From: Micromonospora olivasterospora
GTDB lineage: Bacteria; Actinomycetota; Actinomycetes; Mycobacteriales; Micromonosporaceae
Length of the DNA: 64,000 bases
Reading direction: 5' to 3'
Assembly: GCF_007830265.1 (NCBI RefSeq)
Contig: NZ_VLKE01000001.1
Span: forward strand, 3,534,001-3,598,000
Shown one piece after another: positions 1-11,333 of this stretch; the first letter of the stretch is position 1; each line of letters opens with the position of its first letter. The translations under genes were made by a program, and so were the position numbers. The notes beneath the pieces were generated by a model. That model searched no databases and was not told where the DNA came from. It was given only the letters and a program-made list of their open reading frames with translations.

Positions 1-110
1 GGATGTTCGCGGCGGGCACCCTGCTCACCGCGATCCCCACGGTGGTGGTGTTCCAACTGCTCCAGCGCTACATCGTCTCCGGCCTCACCGCCGGTGCGGT
101 CAAGGGCTGA
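1..110 (+). CDS. Carbohydrate ABC transporter permease, C-terminal end (partial)
   Basis: Only the last 35 codons are present, from position 3 to the stop at 108-110; the gene begins before the window. The peptide has a hydrophobic segment followed by [18 protein letters not shown]. That ending is typical of MalG-type inner-membrane permeases of sugar ABC importers (family knowledge). The stop lies two bases before the ATG of the GH13 remnant at 113, so the two were translationally coupled, as in malEFG-alpha-glucosidase operons. Confidence 0.75.
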   Translation, partial: MFAAGTLLTAIPTVVVFQLLQRYIVSGLTAGAVKG

Positions 111-112
111 GG

Positions 113-704
113 ATGACGACCCCGCTGCTACCGCACCACGACGGCTCCGCCACGTACGTCCCCGACCAGGAGCCCGCGCTCGGGGCGACCGTGCCGGTCT
201 TCGTCCGGGTGCCCGCCGGCGCCGACGTGCGGCAGGTACACGTCCGGACCACCGGCGACGGCGAGCCGCGCTTCGCCGAGGCCGTCGTGGACCGCCGCGC
301 CGGCGGGGACGTCTGGTGGCGTGCCGACGTCGAGGTCCGTGGGCACGAACGGGGAGGGGTCGCGTACCCCGATGCCGTGGCACCGGCCGGAGAGCTGGGA
401 CCACGGCACGCTCGCCACGTACCGGGCGCTGGTCGCGCTGCGCCGCGGCGAGCCGGCGCTGCGCCGCGGCGGCCTGCGCTGGGTGCACGCGGATCCGCAG
501 ACCCTGGTCTTCCTCCGCGATACGCCGGACGGCGGGGTGCTGGTGCTGGCCCGGCGGGCCGCGGCGGCCCCGCTCCGGGTGGCCGGCCTGCCGGCCGCGG
601 AGAACGCGTACGGCGGCGCGCCCGCGCTGCGCCCGGACGCCGACGGCGCGGTCACGCTGCCCGGTGACGGCCCGACCTTCCCGGTGTGGCGGCTGAACGG
701 CTGA
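113..704 (+). pseudogene. GH13 alpha-glucosidase with the catalytic barrel deleted
   Basis: The first ~70 codons from ATG 113 read like the N-terminal beta-domain of actinobacterial GH13 alpha-glucosidases (MTTPLLPHHDGSATYVPD, then VPVFVRVP). Near position 330 similarity jumps to another frame, which carries the end of the catalytic domain (SRTPMPW, then RPESWD) and the C-terminal beta-domain down to the stop at 702-704. About 350-400 residues of the (beta/alpha)8 barrel, including all catalytic acids, are missing, and the two ends are out of frame. The protein cannot be an active glucosidase. It sits directly after the sugar permease, so it was the cytoplasmic glucosidase of that operon. An assembly deletion is the alternative. 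Confidence 0.8.
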
Positions 705-870
705 CCGATTTTCCCCGTTACCGGCGGTTGTGCTCGCCGGTGCGCCGCGCTCGGGCTCGCCCTGGCGGCGCTGACCCGCCGGCGGCCGCTCGCCCTGTCG
801 GCGGCGGAGCCGGCCGCTTCCTGAAAACCCTGCGGGCCCCACTACTACAATCCGTCGTTGATAGGGGAGG

Positions 871-1221
871 ATGGCCCGCGTGGAAACTCTTCGGCTGGTA
901 CTTCTCTACGTGCATCTGATCGGGTTCGCGCTGCTGCTGGGCGGCGCGGTCGCCCAGTACGTCAGCGGTCGGCTGCGGATCAACGCGGCCATGCTCTGGG
1001 GATCGGTCATCGCACTGCTGGCCGGCATCGGGCTGGCCGCCCCGCTGCGCGACGGCGACGAGCCGGCCCCCGCGAAGCTCGGCACCAAGCTGGTGATCGC
1101 GCTGCTGATCTTCGTGATGGTCTTCTTCTCCCGCAAGCGGGAGTCGGTCAATCGGGGGCACTTCCTCGCCATCATCGGGCTGACCCTGGCCAACGCGGCG
1201 GTGGCGGTCTTCTGGCGGTGA
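871..1221 (+). CDS. Small integral membrane protein, unknown function
   Basis: This is a 116-residue protein with about four hydrophobic segments: ~7-28, ~38-56, ~70-86 and ~98-115. Basic residues sit between segments 3 and 4 (SRKRESVNRG). The ATG at 871 follows a clear ribosome site (GGGGAGG at 863-869). Similar short membrane proteins are common in actinomycetes, often annotated only as hypothetical. I recognise no catalytic motif. The gene converges on the protein at 1274-1576 across a shared terminator. Confidence 0.8.
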   Translation: MARVETLRLVLLYVHLIGFALLLGGAVAQYVSGRLRINAAMLWGSVIALLAGIGLAAPLRDGDEPAPAKLGTKLVIALLIFVMVFFSRKRESVNRGHFLAIIGLTLANAAVAVFWR

Positions 1222-1231
1222 CGGACAAGGA

Positions 1232-1264
1232 ATCTCCCCGGCCGACGCCGTCGGCCGGGGAGAT
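1232..1264. terminator. Bidirectional terminator, perfect 15-bp stem
   Basis: ATCTCCCCGGCCGAC at 1232-1246 and its exact reverse complement at 1250-1264 are separated by a 3-nt loop. The hairpin lies 10 nt after the stop of the + gene and 9 nt beyond the stop of the facing - gene, so it can serve both. There is no U-tract, as is common in actinomycetes. Confidence 0.85.
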
Positions 1265-1273
1265 CCGGTCAGC

Positions 1274-1576
1274 TCAGTCCCTCTTCTCCACGTACGCGTC
1301 GACCAGCCAGTACAGGTCGGAGTCGCAGTAGGCGTACGACCACCTGTTGGTCCCGGCGGGCAGCCGCGGCCCCCACTTCCAGACGCCCCACCCGTAGGTG
1401 GAGTCCGAGCAGTACGCCGCGGTGCGGAAGGAGTGGGGCGGGGCGGGGCGGGCGCCGGAACCGCGCACGGGGCGGGACACCCGACGACGTGCCCGATCGA
1501 TCGAAAACCAGCCAACCCGCCCCCGACCGTCTTCCACCAGGGCGAATGCGCCGGGACTCCAAGTGATTTCCCCCAC
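1274..1576 (-). CDS. Hypothetical protein, possibly an N-terminally damaged secreted protein
   Basis: The convincing part is the C-terminal ~55 residues, rich in Trp and Tyr and with two Cys (TAAYCSDSTYGWGVWKWGP, then SYAYCDSDLYWLVDAYVEKR). This is far from random high-GC composition. The first ~45 residues, from a GTG at 1576, are Arg-rich and lack any signal peptide, though the Cys-bearing tail suggests an exported protein. The 5' end may therefore be lost or wrongly framed. Function unknown. A second frame over the same bases is low-complexity and was discarded. Confidence 0.45.
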   Translation of the reverse strand: MGEITWSPGAFALVEDGRGRVGWFSIDRARRRVSRPVRGSGARPAPPHSFRTAAYCSDSTYGWGVWKWGPRLPAGTNRWSYAYCDSDLYWLVDAYVEKRD

Positions 1577-1747
1577 CGAAGGATTACGCCGGGATAACAG
1601 GCACCCAACAGTCGTGCACGATTGTCGGCCGGTGGGTGGGCACGGGCGTACGCTCCCGTCCGTAACGTGGGATGCCGGCAGCGCAGGCTGATCGGTTCAA
1701 GGGCTGCCACCGCAACCAGACGCGGTGTGCAATGGGAAGGAGTCGTC

Positions 1748-2836
1748 TTGCGCTCTGTGCGTGGGATGCGGTTCGCCTCCGCCGTCGTGGCGGGTGGCCT
1801 CGTGCTGGGCGCCGCCGCCTGTGGTGAGGCCCCGAAGGACGACAACACGGCCGCCGGGACCGGCGGTAAGAAGTACAGCGCCTGCATGGTGACCGACGTC
1901 GGCGGCATCGACGACAAGTCGTTCAACACCTCGGCCTGGAAGGGCCTCGAGGAGGCCCAGAAGGCCAACGGCAACATCGACATCAAGTACGTCGCGTCGA
2001 AGGCCGAGGCGGACTACGAGGTCAACCTGACCGGGTACGTCAACCAGAAGTGCGACTTCATCCTGGCCGTCGGCGGCCTGATGGAGAAGGCCACGAAGAA
2101 GATCGCCGAGGCGAATCCGAACCAGCAGTTCGGCATCGTCGACGCGAACCCGGGCGTCGCGAACATCTTCCCGATGCAGTTCGACACCGCCCAGGCCGCC
2201 TTCCAGGCCGGTTACCTGGCCGCCGGGATGAGCAAGACCGGCAAGGTCGGCACCTACGGCGGCCTGCCGATCCCGCCGGTGACCATCTTCATGGACGGCT
2301 TCGCCGACGGCGTGGCGTACTACAACAAGGCCAAGGGCAAGAGCGTCCAGGTGCTGGGCTGGGACAAGGCGACCCAGAAGGGTTCCTTCACCAACGACTT
2401 CGCCAAGCAGGACGAGGGCAAGAAGGTCTCCGACACCCTGGTCGCCCAGGGCGCGGACATCATCATGCCGGTCGCCGGCGGCTCCGGCCTCGGCACCACC
2501 GCCGCGGCCCAGGCCTCCGGCGGCAAGTACTCGGTCATCTGGGTGGACGTCGACGGCTGCGACAGCACCCCGAACTGCTCGACGCTGCTGACCACCGTGG
2601 TCAAGAACATCCCGGACGCCGTCAAGGAGGCCGTGCTCAAGGCCGCCGGCGGCGAGAAGCTCCAGGCCACCCCGGGCTTCGTCGGCACCCTCGCCAACAA
2701 CGGCGTCTCGATCGCGCCGTACCACGAGTTCGACAGCAAGGTCCCGGCCGACCTGAAGGCCGAGGTCGAGAAGATCAAGGCGGACATCGCCGCCGGCACC
2801 ATCACGGTCACCTCGAAGGCCCAGCCGGCCAAGTGA
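1748..2836 (+). CDS. BMP-family nucleoside-binding lipoprotein
   Basis: This is the solute-binding lipoprotein of a nucleoside ABC importer (PnrA/BmpA/Med family). From a TTG at 1748 it has 362 residues. The start is set by GGAAGGAG at 1735-1742; earlier in-frame codons lack such a site. A lipoprotein signal ends in the lipobox LGAAAC, so the protein is anchored outside the membrane. The BMP domain starts with ACMVTDVGGIDDKSFN, the family's nucleoside-pocket signature, and later carries GTYGGLPIPPVTIFMDGF. It heads the cluster with the matching ATPase, two permeases, cdd and deoA, so the ligand is probably a nucleoside. A GC-rich stem-loop follows, which may let it be made in excess of the membrane parts. 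Confidence 0.93.
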   Translation: MRSVRGMRFASAVVAGGLVLGAAACGEAPKDDNTAAGTGGKKYSACMVTDVGGIDDKSFNTSAWKGLEEAQKANGNIDIKYVASKAEADYEVNLTGYVNQKCDFILAVGGLMEKATKKIAEANPNQQFGIVDANPGVANIFPMQFDTAQAAFQAGYLAAGMSKTGKVGTYGGLPIPPVTIFMDGFADGVAYYNKAKGKSVQVLGWDKATQKGSFTNDFAKQDEGKKVSDTLVAQGADIIMPVAGGSGLGTTAAAQASGGKYSVIWVDVDGCDSTPNCSTLLTTVVKNIPDAVKEAVLKAAGGEKLQATPGFVGTLANNGVSIAPYHEFDSKVPADLKAEVEKIKADIAAGTITVTSKAQPAK

Positions 2837-2840
2837 CCGC

Positions 2841-2886
2841 TCCGCCGGCCGCCGTGGCGCGACCATCGGCGGCGGAGGCCGGCGGA
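2841..2886 (+). terminator. Stem-loop between binding protein and ABC ATPase
   Basis: TCCGCCGGCC at 2841-2850 pairs perfectly with GGCCGGCGGA at 2877-2886. A further CCGCC/GGCGG pairing inside makes a longer imperfect hairpin. It begins 5 nt after the binding-protein stop. Such a structure after the first gene of an ABC operon usually attenuates read-through or protects the upstream mRNA (inference). Confidence 0.55.
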
Positions 2887-3034
2887 CCCCAGGCATGACG
2901 ACCGGCCGCCTCGACGTACGCGGGACCTCCCGCGGCGCCGGGGCGGCCGGTCCGCGCTCCATTCCGCCCGGCCCGGCCCGGTGACCGGCTGACAGCGGCC
3001 CCGCCCCTCATCGCTCGCACTCCCGGAGGTTGCG

Positions 3035-4621
<1,587 letters not shown>

Positions 4622-4694
4622 GCGAGCGCCAGCGAGCGAGTCAGCAGTACAGCGCGGTGCCCCGTGTCGGCGCCGAGCGGAGCGGGGTGGCGGC

Positions 4695-6026
<1,332 letters not shown>

Positions 6027-6030
6027 GGCG

Positions 6031-7311
6031 ATGACCACCACCGCTGTTCCCGAGGTCGCCGTCGCCGCGGTCGACGAGGGCTTCTGGACCCGCACCCGGA
6101 AGATCGGGGCGGTGCTGCTCGGGCTGGGCGTGCTCGCCGCCGTCCTGTTCGGCGCCCTGGCGACCGACCAGCAGGCCCGGTTCACCCTCAGCGAGACCGA
6201 CGGCGGCGCGGCCCTGGAGATCAACGGCACCGTCGGCGCGATCCTGTTCGGGGTCGTCGCCGCGGCGGCCGGCGCCGCCCTGCTGGCCGAGGTGCCGAAG
6301 CGCTGGTTCACCGTGCTGCTCGGCGTCGGGCTGGTCGCGTTCGTGCTGTCGTTCCTGTGCTGGCAGATCTCGGCCGCGCCGGCCGGGCGCAACTTCATGC
6401 CCATGGTCAACATGGTGCGGGCCACCTTCGTGCTGGCCCTGCCGCTGATCTTCGGCGCGCTGGCGGGCGTGCTGTGCGAGCGCTCCGGCGTGGTCAACGT
6501 GGCGATCGAGGGCCAGCTGCTGATGGGCGCGTTCAGCGGGGCGCTGTTCGGCAGCCTCTCCGGCAACGTCTGGGTCGGCCTGGTCGCCGCCGCGATCGGC
6601 GGTGCGTTCATCTCGCTGCTGCTGGCCGTCTTCGCCATCCGCTACCTGGTCGACCAGGTCGTCATGGGCATCGTGCTGAACCTGCTCGCGGTCGGCGTCA
6701 CCGGCTTCCTCTACGAACGGCTGATGCAGCCCGAGGCGGACAGGTACAACTCCGCACCCCGGTTCAGCAACTGGGAGATCCCGCTGCTCAAGGACATCCC
6801 GGTGCTCGGGCCGGCGCTGTTCCGCAGCAACATCTTCCTCTACCTCGGCCTGCTGCTGGTGCTCGTGATCCACATCGCGCTGTTCCGCACCCGGTGGGGG
6901 CTGCGCACCCGGGCGGTCGGCGAGCACCCCACCGCCGCCGACACCCTGGGCGTACGGGTGCTCGGGCTGCGCTACCGCAACGTCCTGCTCGCCGGAGTGG
7001 TGGCCGGGATCGGCGGCGCGTCGTACACCCTCGCGCTGTACTCGTTCACCAAGAACATGATCGGCGGCAAGGGCTTCATCGCCCTGGCCGCGCTGATCTT
7101 CGGCCGGTGGAGCCCGACGGGTGCCCTGCTCGCCGCGCTGTTCTTCGGCTTCGCCGACCAGCTCGCCACGTACCTCGGCGCGATCGGCAGCAACATTCCG
7201 AGCCAGTTCCTGGCCATGCTGCCGTACCTGGCGACCATCCTGGCGGTGGCGGGTCTGGTCGGCAGGGTCCGGGCACCGGCCGCCGACGGCAAGCCGTACA
7301 TCAAGGGCTGA
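6031..7311 (+). CDS. Nucleoside ABC importer permease 2
   Basis: This is the second permease (YufQ type), 426 residues. It has an N-terminal extension with about three predicted membrane spans before the conserved core. The core carries the family landmarks CERSGVVNVAIEGQLLMGA and DQVVMGIVLNLLAVGVTGF and a later GIGGASYTLALYSFTKNMI. It pairs with the permease at 4695-6026 in the cytoplasmic membrane. Cytidine deaminase starts 15 nt downstream, linking import directly to pyrimidine nucleoside breakdown. Confidence 0.92.
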   Translation: MTTTAVPEVAVAAVDEGFWTRTRKIGAVLLGLGVLAAVLFGALATDQQARFTLSETDGGAALEINGTVGAILFGVVAAAAGAALLAEVPKRWFTVLLGVGLVAFVLSFLCWQISAAPAGRNFMPMVNMVRATFVLALPLIFGALAGVLCERSGVVNVAIEGQLLMGAFSGALFGSLSGNVWVGLVAAAIGGAFISLLLAVFAIRYLVDQVVMGIVLNLLAVGVTGFLYERLMQPEADRYNSAPRFSNWEIPLLKDIPVLGPALFRSNIFLYLGLLLVLVIHIALFRTRWGLRTRAVGEHPTAADTLGVRVLGLRYRNVLLAGVVAGIGGASYTLALYSFTKNMIGGKGFIALAALIFGRWSPTGALLAALFFGFADQLATYLGAIGSNIPSQFLAMLPYLATILAVAGLVGRVRAPAADGKPYIKG

Positions 7312-7326
7312 CGGGGGTATCGCGCG

Positions 7327-8034
7327 ATGGAGATCGACTGGGAGCGGCTGCGGGCCGCGGCCACCGAGGTGATGCGGCACGCGTACGTGCCGTACTCGAA
7401 GTTTCCGGTCGGGGCGGCCGCCCTGGTCGACGACGGCCGGATCGTGACCGGCTGCAACGTCGAGAACGCCGCGTACGGGGTAGTGCTCTGCGCCGAGTGC
7501 GGCGTGGTCTCCGCGCTGCACGCCAGCGGCGGCGGCCGGCTCCTCGCGCTCTCCTGCGTCGACGCCACCGGCGAGCCGCTGATGCCCTGCGGCCGCTGCC
7601 GGCAGCTGCTCTGGGAGCACGGCGGCCCGCAGTGCCTGGTCGAGGCCAAGGGCGGCCCGCTCGCCATGACGGAGCTGCTGCCGCACGCCTTCGACGTGAC
7701 CGATCTGGAGGCCGTCACCAGCGAGCAGCCGGTTCCCGTCGTGCCGGACCGGCTGGCCGCCTGGCGGGGGCGGGGCACGGTGTTCGTGCACCCCGATCTC
7801 TCCGCCGGGCAGCAGGTCTGGACGGCGTACTGGGAGCGGTCGGCGGGGGACACCGAGGGCGCCGAGACCGGGGTGCTGGAGGAGGGCCCGAGCTGGGGCG
7901 ACCCGGCCGACGCGATCGCCTGGGGCTACGCCCGTACCCCCCGGGTGGTGGTGGTCGACGCCTCGGGCACCATCTTCTGGGCCGGCGAGGGGGAGCCGCC
8001 GTTGGAGATCCCGATCCGCTGGTCGGCCTCTTGA
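7327..8034 (+). CDS. cdd: Cytidine deaminase with C-terminal extension
   Basis: This zinc enzyme converts cytidine and deoxycytidine to uridine and deoxyuridine in the cytosol. The deaminase fold occupies ~1-130: substrate contact GCNVENAAYG, catalytic CAEC (Glu as proton shuttle, Cys as zinc ligand) and PCGRC supplying two more zinc ligands. This is the tetrameric short type, normally ~130 residues. Here ~105 extra residues follow (from about TSEQPVPVVPD to IPIRWSAS), with several Trp and a strand-rich look (RVVVVDASGTIFWAGEGE). I do not recognise that domain. The gene lies between the nucleoside permease and deoA. Confidence 0.92.
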   Translation: MEIDWERLRAAATEVMRHAYVPYSKFPVGAAALVDDGRIVTGCNVENAAYGVVLCAECGVVSALHASGGGRLLALSCVDATGEPLMPCGRCRQLLWEHGGPQCLVEAKGGPLAMTELLPHAFDVTDLEAVTSEQPVPVVPDRLAAWRGRGTVFVHPDLSAGQQVWTAYWERSAGDTEGAETGVLEEGPSWGDPADAIAWGYARTPRVVVVDASGTIFWAGEGEPPLEIPIRWSAS

Positions 8035-8074
8035 GCTTGGGGGCCGGGGCCGGGGCCGACCGCGCCCGGCTCGC

Positions 8075-8161
8075 GGGTGGCTGAGCTTGGGGATCGGGCT
8101 GACCACGCCCGGCTCCCGGCGGTCAGGCTTGATCCCTCCGCCGGGCGCGGTCGGCCCGATC
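8075..8161 (+). repeat. Intergenic stem-loop with conserved 26-nt loop (copy 1)
   Basis: A 22-nt left arm (8092-8113) pairs with a right arm (8140-8161) at 20 of 22 positions. The 26-nt loop (8114-8139) contains GGTCAGGCTTGATCCCTCC. The same loop occurs at 29537-29562 on the other strand, 25/26 identical, but closed by a stem of different sequence. Both copies read in the direction of the gene just upstream. The left flank (8075-8098, GGGTGGCTGAGCTTGGGG) recurs at 28095-28117. Terminator or 3' UTR element is the simplest role. Confidence 0.7.
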
Positions 8162-8215
8162 CCGTCGTGGTCGCGGTCCGCCGTTCGGTTCAGCAACGAC
8201 TGAAGAGGAATATCT

Positions 8216-9496
8216 GTGAGTGCTTTCACGGCGGTTGACGTCATCCGGACGAAGCGGGACGGGGGCGTGCTCAGCGACGGGCAGATCGACTGGGTGGTCG
8301 ACGCGTACACCCGGGGGCTGGTCGCCGACGAGCAGATGTCGGCGCTGGCCATGGCGATCCTGTTGCGCGGGATGAGCGCGCCGGAGATCGCCCGCTGGAC
8401 CGCCGCGATGATCGCCAGCGGGGAGCGCCTCGACCTGTCCGCAGTGGACTGGCCGACCGTCGACAAGCACTCCACGGGCGGTGTCGGCGACAAGATCACT
8501 CTGCCGCTCACCCCGCTGGTGGCGGCCTGCGGCGGCGCCGTGCCGCAGCTGTCCGGGCGCGGCCTCGGCCACACCGGCGGCACCCTGGACAAGCTGGAGT
8601 CCATCCCGGGCTGGCGGGCGGCGCTGAGCAACGACGAGTTCATCCGCCAGCTGCGCGAGGTGGGCGGCGTGGTCTGCGCGGCGGGCGCGGGCCTCGCCCC
8701 GGCCGACCGGAAGCTGTACGCGCTGCGCGACGTCACCGGCACCGTCGAGGCGATCCCGCTGATCGCGAGCTCGATCATGAGCAAGAAGATCGCCGAGGGC
8801 ACGGGTGCCCTGGTGCTCGACGTGAAGGTCGGCTCCGGCGCGTTCATGAAGTCCGTGGACGACGCCCGCGAGCTGGCCCGGACCATGGTCGAGCTGGGCG
8901 GGGCGCACGGCGTGCGTACCGTCGCCCTGCTCACCGACATGTCGACCCCGCTCGGCCTGGCCGTCGGCAACGCGGTCGAGGTGACCGAGTCGGTGGAGGT
9001 GCTCGCCGGCGGCGGTCCCGCCGACGTGGTGGAGCTGACCCTGGCCCTGGCCCGGGAGATGCTCGACGCGGCCGGGCTGCCGGACGCCGACCCGGAGGGC
9101 GCGCTGCGGGACGGCCGGGCGATGGACGTCTGGCGGGCGATGATCCGGGCGCAGGGCGGCGACCCGGACGCCCCGATGCCCACCGCGAACGAGGTCGAGG
9201 TGGTCCGGGCCGACGCGGACGGCTTCGTCGAGTCCGTCGACGCGTACGCGATCGGGGTGGCCGCCTGGCGGCTCGGCGCCGGTCGGGCCCGCAAGGAGGA
9301 CCCGGTGAGCTTCCCGTCCGGAGTGGTGCTGCACAAGCGCCCCGGGGACCCGGTACGCGCCGGCGAGCCCCTGTACGAGCTGCGGGCGGAACACGCGGCC
9401 CGGATCCCGGCGGCGCTGGCGGAGGCGGCCCGGGCGGTGCGGATCTCGGCGACCGCCCCGGCGGTGTCGCCACTGGTCATCGAGCGGATCGGCTGA
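8216..9496 (+). CDS. deoA: Thymidine (pyrimidine-nucleoside) phosphorylase
   Basis: This enzyme cleaves thymidine, deoxyuridine or uridine with phosphate to the base and (deoxy)ribose-1-phosphate. The 426 residues match the family. The phosphate-binding motif KHSTGGVGDK lies near 84, the signature SGRGLGHTGGTLDKLES near 118, and the substrate Lys/Arg region SSIMSKKIAEG near 185. The C-terminal alpha/beta domain with the GVVLHKRPGDPV hairpin is complete. GTG 8216 follows GAAGAGGA at 8202-8209. Together with cdd it turns cytidine into uracil; the released pentose phosphate can go to the mutase at 34511 and deoC at 31846. Confidence 0.95.
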   Translation: MSAFTAVDVIRTKRDGGVLSDGQIDWVVDAYTRGLVADEQMSALAMAILLRGMSAPEIARWTAAMIASGERLDLSAVDWPTVDKHSTGGVGDKITLPLTPLVAACGGAVPQLSGRGLGHTGGTLDKLESIPGWRAALSNDEFIRQLREVGGVVCAAGAGLAPADRKLYALRDVTGTVEAIPLIASSIMSKKIAEGTGALVLDVKVGSGAFMKSVDDARELARTMVELGGAHGVRTVALLTDMSTPLGLAVGNAVEVTESVEVLAGGGPADVVELTLALAREMLDAAGLPDADPEGALRDGRAMDVWRAMIRAQGGDPDAPMPTANEVEVVRADADGFVESVDAYAIGVAAWRLGAGRARKEDPVSFPSGVVLHKRPGDPVRAGEPLYELRAEHAARIPAALAEAARAVRISATAPAVSPLVIERIG

Positions 9497-9602
9497 GCCG
9501 GCCGGAGTCGCGGGTGCCCATGGTGCGCGCGCCGCTTCGACCCGCTATTGTCGCAGCCCAAGGGGGAATGAGCGGCGCTGAGCCGAGGCGACTGACAGGG
9601 AT

Positions 9603-10289
9603 ATGAGCGTGCGCGTTTCCGCCCCCGACCCGCGAGAGGTTCGCGAGGCCAGTCTGGACGAGTTGTCCCGGCTGGGACTGCCCCTCCCACCGAGCCAGTT
9701 CCCCCTGGTGTGGGAGCCGGGCGACGAGGTCGAGCTGCGGCCGACCGCCGACATCGAGGCGCGGATCGCGGTGCTGCACCTGATCCTGGCCCGCTGCTTC
9801 GGCATGCCGCCGCAGGCGGCGATGAGCTGGCTGCTCGGCTCGCGCCTGGTCGACGCGGTCACCCCACCCGAGTGGCAGTACGTGACGGGCGGCCGGGGCG
9901 ACCACCGCTCGTTCGTGCTGCACCACGACGCGCTCTTCGCGCTGGCCTGGGTGCTCGGCCTGACAAAGCAGCTCGACCCGATGTTGCCGGTGGACGACCG
10001 GCTGGTGGAGCGGCTGCCGCAGATCGCCGCGGGGGAGACCTTCCAGCAGTGGCGCGCCCGCATCCTCGCCGCGCCCCAGCACCCGGTCGACGCGGCGGCC
10101 CTGCTCGACCTGCACTACTGCCTCGACTGGGCGTACCTGGAGCTGGAGAAGGGCGGGCGCAGCCTGCCCGGCCTGGTCGACGCGAACGCGATCGGCCAGC
10201 GCCGGTGGGCGCTGGAGTGGGCGGTGGTCCTGCGCGGGCCGTACCACGAAGAGCCGCCGGGTTGGGAAGAGGTCGACCTGTCCACCTGA
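9603..10289 (+). CDS. DUF4272 domain protein
   Basis: This is a 228-residue protein probably of the DUF4272 family, function unknown. It is mainly alpha-helical, soluble and without a signal peptide. The visible landmarks are EARIAVLHLILARCFGMP, the DHRSFVLHHDALFALAWVLGL stretch and the C-terminal RRWALEWAVVLRGPY. ATG 9603 follows GACAGGGAT; the CTATTGT box upstream (9545-9551) is too far for a leaderless start. Two genes of the salvage path flank it, but nothing in the sequence suggests an enzymatic role. It converges on the methyltransferase gene. Confidence 0.75.
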   Translation: MSVRVSAPDPREVREASLDELSRLGLPLPPSQFPLVWEPGDEVELRPTADIEARIAVLHLILARCFGMPPQAAMSWLLGSRLVDAVTPPEWQYVTGGRGDHRSFVLHHDALFALAWVLGLTKQLDPMLPVDDRLVERLPQIAAGETFQQWRARILAAPQHPVDAAALLDLHYCLDWAYLELEKGGRSLPGLVDANAIGQRRWALEWAVVLRGPYHEEPPGWEEVDLST

Positions 10290-10312
10290 GCGGCGGGCCG
10301 GAGGCCGCTCAG
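10286..10312. terminator. Terminator containing both stop codons
   Basis: CTGAGCGGC (10286-10294) and GCCGCTCAG (10304-10312) form a perfect 9-bp stem with a 9-nt loop. The TGA of the + gene and the TGA of the facing - gene both lie inside the stem. Confidence 0.65.
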
Positions 10313-11240
10313 CGGGGGTGGTGCGTGCCGAGCCGGACCGCGAGGGTCACCCCGATCGGCTCGGCCAACGCCGCGATTCGGGCGGCGAGCACGGCCGGGT
10401 CGGCATGCCAGGCGCTCGGGCCCATCCCGACCAGCGTCGCGACCTCCGGCCGGGTCAGCTCCAGCCGGGAGCGCAGCACCGTCGTGGCGGTCGGGTCGAA
10501 GTGCTCGGCCAGGCTGCCGGCCACCCGGTCGGCCTTGTCCGGGTCGACGCGGAGCAGGTCGAGCGCGTCGACCAGCTCAGTGAGGTGGTCCTCGGCCGGG
10601 GTGACCACCAGCAGCGTGCCGGCCGGGTGCAGCACCCGGCGGAACTCCGCGCCGTTGCGCGGGGCGAAGACGTCGAGCAGCACGGCCGCGGACGCGTCGG
10701 CCAGCGGCAGCCGCCGCCAGGTGTCGGCGAGCGCCGCCGCCGCCCGCGGATGGGCCCGGGCGGCCCGGCGCAGCGCCGGCTTGGACACGTCCAGGGCCAG
10801 GCCCACGGCGTCCGGCAGCGCCGCCAGCACCGCAGCGAGGTGCCGCCCGGTGCCCGCGCCGGCGTCCACGACCAGTGGGTACGCCCCGACGGGCCGGTCG
10901 GCGCCCGCGTCGTCCCCGGCCCCGGGGCGCGCCGCCGCGTCGCCGTCCACCGGGCCGGCGGCGGCCAGTCGACGTGCCGCGGCGGTCGCCGCGTCGGCCA
11001 GGGCCACGGAGACGAGGTCGTAGTGGCCGGCGGCCAGGAAGTCCGCGCGCGCGGCCACCATCTCGGCGGTGTCGCCGACGTGCGGGCGCGGCCGGCGAGC
11101 AGGTTGACGTACCCCTGGCGGGCCACGTCGAAGCTGTGCCGGCGGCGGCAGCGCAGCGCCCGGGCGGTCCCGGCGGTGGTCTCGGCGAGCGGTTCGGCGC
11201 AGACCGGGCAGCGCAGCCGGTGCACGACGCGGGGATCCAT
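10309..11240 (-). pseudogene. RlmA-type 23S rRNA guanine N1-methyltransferase, frameshifted
   Basis: Two frames together give a normal RlmA-like protein (m1G methyltransferase of 23S rRNA helix 35). From ATG 11240 the first frame has the zinc knuckle (RCPVCAEPL, then LRCRRRHSFD) and RQGYVNLLAGRA. The second frame resumes with VGDTAEMVAARADFLAAGHYD, SAM-binding VVDAGAGTGRH and the rest to 10309. The join lies near 11075-11090; adding one base to the C-run there restores a single frame. Either the gene is broken or one C was missed in the sequence. In some actinomycetes relatives protect producers from macrolides (family knowledge). Confidence 0.82.
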
Positions 11241-11321
11241 CACCGGCGTCACCGTACCGGCCGACCCGTCACGCGCCGACGACGCCACGGCCGGCGTCCG
11301 TGACCGCGCGGTGCGGCGGAC

Positions 11322-11327
11322 TAGTGT
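11322..11327 (+). promoter_or_regulatory. TAGTGT -10 box, leaderless start of add
   Basis: TAGTGT lies 6 nt before ATG 11334 and no ribosome site is visible, so transcription probably begins at or next to the start codon. Confidence 0.5.
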
Positions 11328-11333
11328 CTGGGG

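Noticed and set aside
4622..4694. Riboswitch or operator between the ABC ATPase and permease 1
   Set aside because: Only short GAGCGAGCG-type repeats common in high-GC intergenic DNA; no coherent structure seen.
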